From assembly GCA_963995505.1 (NCBI GenBank), contig OZ023184.1, positions 14,754,228-14,818,227 of the forward strand: a stretch of 64,000 nucleotides of DNA, read 5' to 3'. The notes under the pieces are model-generated. The model was not told the origin of the DNA and made no database searches. It saw only the letters and a program-made list of their open reading frames with translations. Below, in pieces: positions 57,462 through 64,000 of the stretch. The first letter of the stretch is position 1. Each line of letters opens with the position of its first letter. The stretch is from Hypericum androsaemum (Eukaryota; Streptophyta; Magnoliopsida; Malpighiales; Hypericaceae). Both the position numbers and the translations under genes were made by a program.

Positions 57462-60400
57462 GAGCAGTGCAATAGCAAACAAGTCGTTCTTGTGCTCAGC
57501 CTCCAAGACTTCTCCTTTTCAACAGTACATAGTACATTTAGGTTGCGAGCTAGCCTCTTCGATTCTTTTTGCTTCAAAGACTTTTCATAACCAAATTTTA
57601 TTCGTCAAGTCATAAAATTAGTATTTACAGGGTTTTTTTTGGAAAAGTAAATTTTATTAATGATAATATGTACAATCTATTAGTGTCAAAGTTACAACAA
57701 CCAGACTCGTCAAAACCCTACCGCTGTAAAATTAGTTAAAAAAAATGCTGTAGAAAAAAAATACCACGGTTGGAAACATGCCCTACCATTATGTTGATAT
57801 CGCTAATTCAAAATTTTCAGGGTCTTGAGTAATCTCGGAGGAGAGGGAAGGTCGTGGTTACCAAACCTTCTTGTTAAACTTTGTTCTTTGTATAGATACA
57901 TTCACTGCTTTTGAGTTTTATATATACCAACTTGGGTTGAAAAGAGAGAGCTTCAATCCTTCGACGGATTACTCTCTTGCTGGTGACTTTTGGGTTTTGT
58001 AATGACTATTTTTTATTTTTTTATCTTATAATCCTAGTCACTGAAATATTTATAATCCATGTTATTGCGGAAATTATGCGGTTGTCGGAGATAAAAACAA
58101 AATATTTTTTTGGATTTTTATAACACAAAATGTACAATATTTATTTTTAATAGCAGAGGCTACCTAAAATGTCTTTTAACTTTTATTTTCACCCATCCTT
58201 ACGGTTAACTAAAACTAAGCCGAGTTAATTATAAGATGACGTGAAAAGTTATGTAAGAAAATCAAAAATTTTAAATATATAATATAAAAATTTATGGACA
58301 CATTTTGTTGTAATGCGAGAAAGGACAAAAAAAATACAATTTGGTGACCCATTTTGTTAAATTGGTTAAGTCATTGGCGCTGTCAAGTCAGAATTTCTCC
58401 ACTGTTTATTTTTTGGGACACCGATTATATTGTTATACACATGTATTTAACCTTAAACTTTCGGAGAGTCCTACATAGACTAAACATGAATAAAATTGAG
58501 GCTGAGCCCAATGAAGCTGACGCCCACTAGTCCATTGGTAGTCGCTAGTGTATTACTCCTTGTAAGTTTATGTTTCCTCTTATTGACACGTGCTAGTTCT
58601 CTTGCGACTGCCAGTTTCTTTAAGTTTCACGCCTGACGCGCGCAGAGTGAGTTGTCGCGCGTTGATCTTGCTGCGTGTTCTTCTCTCTATCCAAAGTCAT
58701 TCTACAATTTTCAGGCTTCATAACCTAACAATCTCAACTGGAGACTGACATCAACTGCAATCAACTCTCACTGTGTAACCTATTTCTGCACGGCCTGTGC
58801 GACACCACCATGCCTTCTTCTAAGTTCAGTAGGCCAGCTGAAACCATGCATAACTTCAGCTTCTCCAAAGTAACAACCTTGATCAAATATCTGCAAGATT
58901 CTCATTTTCTCAAATTTTCACAAGGTGCAAGATCTCCCTCTCCAAGAGATGTCGAGTGATACCTCAAATCAATGTTATTTGTTCTTGAATGTAATGCGAG
59001 ATTATTGGCTAAGTGAATACCACTCTGACTATTGTTGTTTTCCCAATTCACCCAAAAAATTCTGCAACCATTACATCTCTTTGTTTGCTTCAGTCATTGC
59101 TACGTACCATACTTCTGCAGTAAATAAAACCACGATCTTCTGCAACGTTGAAGTTTAAGAAATTGTTGTACGACTTAAAGTAAACACATACCGCATTTTA
59201 CTCCTTCATTAGTCAATGTCACTTGATAACAAATGTGCATCAACACATCTTACTAGTTTAACTTTCTTGCCTAGGATCCACTTAACTGCTTTTCTGGTCA
59301 TAAACGTGCTCACTACTCCCATTACAAGCACGATATTTGACCTTGTACACACCTGACATACATAAAATGGCAACTGCAAATGCATAATGGAATTTTTTTG
59401 CTTTAGTGTAGTTTTCTTTTGGTTGGTTAGTGTTGTACTTGACTTCTTCTTTTCTTTTCTTTTGATAATAATATCATATTATTAAAAAAAATTAAACTCT
59501 TAACCCAATCCCAACATAGGACCAGCCTCCACTTTGGACTAAAAATCTAATTCTTCAACACATTGTCATTTGAGGTGTTTTCAGTGAGACAATTAGACGA
59601 AATTTGTGCTCGGGTTAATATGTATGCTTCAAATTATCGATTGGTGCATATGGCTAGAGATATCTGAATCGCTAGAATCACGTATTATCATATTCTATTA
59701 AAAAATAATTCTAACTATGATATTTTTTTGTTTGTAAAATTGAAATATGTTCAAGTGAATATTTTGACATACTTTGGCTTTTAGCGTGAGAAAGAAATAT
59801 TTGTACCCACGAAACAACACGAGATTTGTTAGGATTTGGGTCAAACACCCAACAAGATTCATTCTAAAAAAAAAGAAACAACACGAGATTCTCGTGTTGT
59901 CCATGAGACATTAAGAGCTACCTACGGCCTACCCCTATATATATGAATTTAATTCATTTGGCCCCGTGACGTTGACCACTCAAAAGTATCCCATTATTAC
60001 CTTGTAGATAACACAAATAAAACTCAAAATAATCCGTTGTAGAGAAGGGAAAGCTCTAATACCAGATGTAAATTAATTACATAAACAAAAATTGTATATG
60101 AAAACGTATTGCATTAGTTGACGGGTGAGATATGGTTGCCAAAATCGGAATCCCACTAAAAATCATTTGGGTATAGAGAAAACATAGATCGTAGGATCGT
60201 AATACGGATCGTAAGATCCACCAAATAGACAAAATTATAAAAATAACTAAGATTAATAACCTTTTCATAAATTTTTTCACTAATGACCAATTTTCCTTCA
60301 TAAATTTACACACAAAAACCACTACATGTCTATTGGTTAATTAATGTGGTTTGACCATTATTTTCAAAAATACCCGGAGAGCGACCCAGATTTTGGGCCG

Positions 60401-62218
60401 ACCTCTGGGTCAATCGGTCTGACCGGTCAGATTGATAGTTGCACCAGAGATTTTTATATTATTTTTAATATATATTTAGTAAATAATAGGTTTAAAAATT
60501 AATATTCTAGATATGTTGGTCAATTGATTTCATATTTAGTATAATTATCTTTGTTGATTTAGTTTATTTTGTGTTGATTTGAAAAAATCGAGTATGTAGT
60601 CTGATTTTTTTAATTTTTTTGGGTTGGGTTGGGTTGGGTTGGGTGAATTTCGGATTTTTTGGTTCAATTTTTGGTCAAACCTAACCAAATTTTTGGGGTC
60701 AAAAATCCTAGCCAACTGCCCGGTCTGACCAAAAATCATCTGGTTCGTTAGGTCAGCGTACGTACACAAAAATTCACGGTCCGACTAGTCGGACCACCGT
60801 CTCGAAAATAATGGGTTTGACGAGCAATAAAAAAAATAAAAAAATAAAGTATAGTAGATTTTTGTGTTTTGGTCTACACATAGTTATCCGGATAACAAAT
60901 ATTATTAAAATGTTAAACGAAGAATAACTTCTTATCTTTCTCTCTCCTTTGGAAGTGTTGAGAAACATCCTACCGTTCCAACTAGTAGATCTTAAGAGTT
61001 ATAACTCAAATCCCACCGATCCCGCTTGACTCCCGATCTTGCACACTCTCTGACTCATTTTGCCCGTGGTGAATCGTAAAATCCTGAAATTTCAGGAATG
61101 AACTCTAAATCCTAACAACCTTGGGTGAGACGTCATCTTTGCTACAACTAAAATTTCTCTCTATTTTCTTACATTTAATAATGTCCGCCAATAACTAATC
61201 TTAACACTTTTGATAGTGGAAAAGACGACCAGGATATATGCTTAGTAAAAATTATTATGGTGTATATTAAACTCTAAAGAAACGCTTGAATTTAAATTAA
61301 TAACCTAAATGATAATAGAATTTAATAATAAGAGATTGTCAACCTCCAAAGAGTAAAACAAATCTACTTTAGAATTTAATAATTCTATTGTTTCGTGACA
61401 TTAGTTTACTTTCTTGTCATGCTAACAGACGAGGGTTAAAATTCCACTGAAGTGCGGACAGAAATATATTTTTTCAGAATGGAATTCTCGGATAAAACTA
61501 TTATCAATCTATTGTTGGTTGGAAAACGGACATTCACAGCCGTTTCGTAGCACCAGAAAATAACTTGTATTGGACGTTTTCATCCAAAAAACGGCGAACA
61601 CTCACCGTTTTTTGGCAAAAGTTGTGGCGTGATTTTTTGTTTAACTAACTGATTTTGAATTCGAGCTTTTAAAAACGTATTAGTGAATACTAAATAAAAT
61701 TTTTTTTTCATCTTCTAAAATCGTACCCGACTCAAACTTTGTCATTTTTCAGACCATATTGTCAAAGGACTTCCCATCCGACTCGCTGGAGGAGTTATAT
61801 CACCTGTAATATTTCAACTAGTCGATATAATTTATGAGAGAGAAGAGTCGACTTTCTAAATTATATCATAAATGTAGGAAAACAATAAAATCCTAATTAT
61901 TAACCATACAATATCTTTTTTTAATTTCCTAGTGTCGGCCGCAATATATAAAATCAAGTTTTTATTTTATAAAATTTCAAGTTCCTGCTAATATATATAT
62001 ATATATATATATATATGGGAAAATTCAGTTTAGAACCATATGGTCTGAAAAATGTGCACTTATGATCTAGTTGTCTAAAAACATAATATTCCGTAATCCG
62101 ACCTATTATTTCTCCACAGATCAACACGATACTTTTGCAGCATATCTTCACTCACACTCATCCCGTAGAACTTCAATTAACCTTGGAAAAAATGCGTGCC
62201 AGAAAAAAAAAGCGTCTT
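57462..62218. other. Long AT-rich intergenic region, no gene recognised
   Basis: No conserved coding domain or RNA gene was seen. A GGGTT pentamer run is at about 60620-60645, GACCGGT-type motifs at 60395-60440 and 60720-60795 recall the MULE subterminal repeats, and a TA microsatellite lies at about 61990-62016. Open frames at 58925-59158 and 59698-61000 have no supportable features. Confidence 0.5.
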
Positions 62219-62491
62219 TGTTGAGAAATAAGATCGAAACGAGTAAAATACGAGACACAAGAATTACGTGGAAACCCCAAGACGGGGAGAAAACCACGGG
62301 CAAAGGAGAGTCGTCCACTATGTGAGTCCAATCGGTTACAAGGCCTCCGTGAGGGTTCTCTCTACCTCACAACTCTCAACTAGTACAAATAAGACCTAGG
62401 CATAGGCCGTATATATATATGAGACTAGTACTCTATTCTGATCAGGAAATAGAGCCCTACTCTAATTAGAAATTTGGAACAATCCCTAACA
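62219..62491 (-). repeat. 3' LTR of a Ty1/copia element
   Basis: Read on minus it starts TGTTAGGGATTG and ends TTTCTCAACA, with TG...CA termini, in 273 bp. It contains a TATA-like ATATATATA stretch and a U5-like TTTCCACGTAATTCTTGTG near the end. The 5' LTR lies outside the window, so the borders are inferred from one copy. Confidence 0.75.
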
Positions 62492-62505
62492 AATCTCCAC
62501 CTTGG
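62492..62505 (-). other. Polypurine tract of the copia element
   Basis: CCAAGGTGGAGATT on minus directly precedes the TGTTAGGG start of the LTR, as expected for the plus-strand primer of an LTR retrotransposon. Confidence 0.75.
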
Positions 62506-62567
62506 ACCAAATTCTATGACTCCAACATCAACGTTTCTCCACCTTCACCACCAGCCCCTAAAGGCAA

Positions 62568-64000
62568 TCAGCAGCAAGCATGAACACCGACCAAGTCCAA
62601 GAATTGCTCGAACTTAGTACCAGAAAGCGGCTTCGTCAACATGTCTGCAGGATTGTCCTTTGTACCCACCTTGCTCACAACAATGTCACCTTGAGCAACA
62701 TGCTCCCGAATGAAGTGGTACCTCACATTAATGTGCTTTTTCCTCTCATGATACATAGTATCCCTCGTGAGATGGATAGCACTTTGACTATCACAGTACA
62801 CTGTACCGACCTGCAGCTTCTCACAGATTTCACTGAAGAAACCTTTCAACCAGATAGCCTCCTTCACACCTTCAGTTATAGCCATGTACTCTGCCTCAGT
62901 GGTAGACAACGCCACTGTGGCCTATAGACAAGCTCTCCAACTGATAGCACATCCTCAAAGAGTGAAGACATATCCAGACAAGGACCTAGACTTATCAAGG
63001 TCTCCAGCATAATCTGAATCAACGAAACCAACAACTCCATCATTGGTGCTTCCAAACTGTAGACACACGCCCTTGGTACCCTTTAAGTACCTCATAATCC
63101 ACTCCACTGCTCTCCAATGACCTTCTCCAGGATTTGCCATAAACCTGCTAACGACACTCACATCATAGGCCAAATCCGGGCGTGTGCAAACCATAGCATA
63201 CATCAGAGAACCAACAGCATTGGAGTATGGAACACCAGACATGTAATCGACCTCAGCAGCTGACTGTGGAGATAAAGCAGACGAAAGCTGAAAATGTGTA
63301 CCAAGAAGAGTACTCACAGGATTATCAGTCACATCAAACCTGTCAAGTACCTTTTCAATGTAACTCTCCTGACTCAGAAATAACTTCCTTGCTCCTCTAT
63401 CTCTGGAAATCTCCATGCCAAGAATCTTCTTAGCAGGACCCAAATCTTTCATCTCAAACTCGCTATTCAACAGAGCTTTGACCTTTCTCACCTCTCCTAT
63501 GTCACTTGCAGCAATTAACATGTCATCCACATACAGGAGCAAATACACTTGTGAACCATCGCGTAGCCTTTTCAGGTAAACACAACTATCATAATTGCTC
63601 CTCTCATAACTATGAGAAATCATAAAAGAATCAAACCTTTTATACCACTGCCTCGGAGACTGCTTAAGGCCATACATGGACTTCTTCAACAAGCACACAT
63701 GGTCTTCTTTGCCTTCAACATGAAAACTCTCAGGCTGTGCCATATAAATTCGCTCCTCAAGCTCTCCATTCAAGGAAGCTGTCTTCACATCAAGCTGTTC
63801 AAGCTCCAAATCCTGCATAGCAACAATACCAAGAAGAGAACGAATCGAGGTATGCTTCACAACTGGTGAAAATACCTCATTAAAGTCCACACCAGGAATC
63901 TGACTATATCTTCTAGCCACTAGCCTAGCCTTGTATCTAGGCTCTTCAACTCCAGGTATACCATCCTTCTTCTTGAATACCCACTTGCAGCTGACAACCT
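62568..64000 (-). pseudogene. Ty1/copia polyprotein, reverse transcriptase and RNase H part, continues past the window edge
   Basis: On minus, from the window edge: SCKWVFKKKDGIPGVEEPRY, VARRYSQIPGVDFNEVFSPV, the RT with QLDVKTASLNGELEERIYM, SMYGLKQSPRQWYKRFD and the catalytic LLLYVDDMLIAA. The SDYAGDLDKSRSLSGYVFTL block and the copia RNase H ([20 protein letters not shown], then [11 protein letters not shown] and [11 protein letters not shown]) follow. Two in-frame stops lie in a short stretch: TGA at 62955-62957 and TAG at about 62919-62921. There relatives read GGC and LQA, so one looks like GGA to TGA and the other like CAG to TAG. Apart from these the frame is open, so the copy is rather young. 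Confidence 0.9.

Noticed and set aside
58925..59158. Open frame of 77 codons in the 57-62 kb region
   Set aside because: No domain, no matching splice sites and no conserved context; consistent with chance.
62580..63869. Plus-strand frames over the copia element
   Set aside because: Antisense of the RT and RNase H coding region.

Overview
This is a plant nuclear genome window, almost certainly from a flowering plant. Short GC-rich gene islands sit in AT-rich intergenic DNA with spliceosomal introns, and most of the remaining sequence is transposons of plant type: Mutator-like (MULE), PIF/Harbinger, hAT, L1-type LINE, tRNA-derived SINE and Ty1/copia. The species cannot be fixed from the sequence. 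All identifications rest on reading motifs and on family knowledge; no search was run.

Host genes that look intact: a secreted class III chitinase (151-1716, minus) with a probable GC-AG intron; a GARP/MYB-like transcription factor of the MYBC1/LUX type (22160-23089, plus) with an upstream ORF in its leader; two paralogous secreted six-cysteine defensin-like peptides (29353-29822 and 35825-36412, minus); an R3H-SUZ nucleic-acid-binding protein (40867-43137, minus, four exons); and a membrane-tethered bZIP of the bZIP17/28 unfolded-protein-response class (46396-49139, plus, two exons). An oil-body-associated-protein-like gene (50683-52527, minus) carries an in-frame stop and is called a pseudogene.

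Transposon layer, left to right: a 6.7-kb MULE (3553-10219) with long inverted repeats, an 8-bp target duplication, a six-exon plant-mobile-domain (PMD) gene on plus, and, on minus, a truncated MuDR-type transposase followed by an OB-fold-like coding fragment; a decayed LINE (to 14057, minus) split by a hAT element; a complete but mutated PIF/Harbinger element (15100-18672); several small MULEs, two of which carry recognisable host gene pieces (chaperonin CCT4, universal stress protein); SINEs with target duplications; a large palindromic MULE (53278-54443); a 5'-truncated LINE (54740-57448); and the 3' part of a copia element with its LTR (62219-64000).

The stretch 28.9-40.8 kb appears to be an old direct segmental duplication. 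It produced the two defensin-like genes and left a vestige of the R3H 3' region near 32.9 kb. Several coding sequences in transposons are broken by CGA-to-TGA or CAG-to-TAG changes, as expected from deamination of methylated cytosine.

The most interesting object is the PMD-carrying MULE with its chimeric minus strand. Next are the family of gene-carrying small MULEs and the palindromic MULE.
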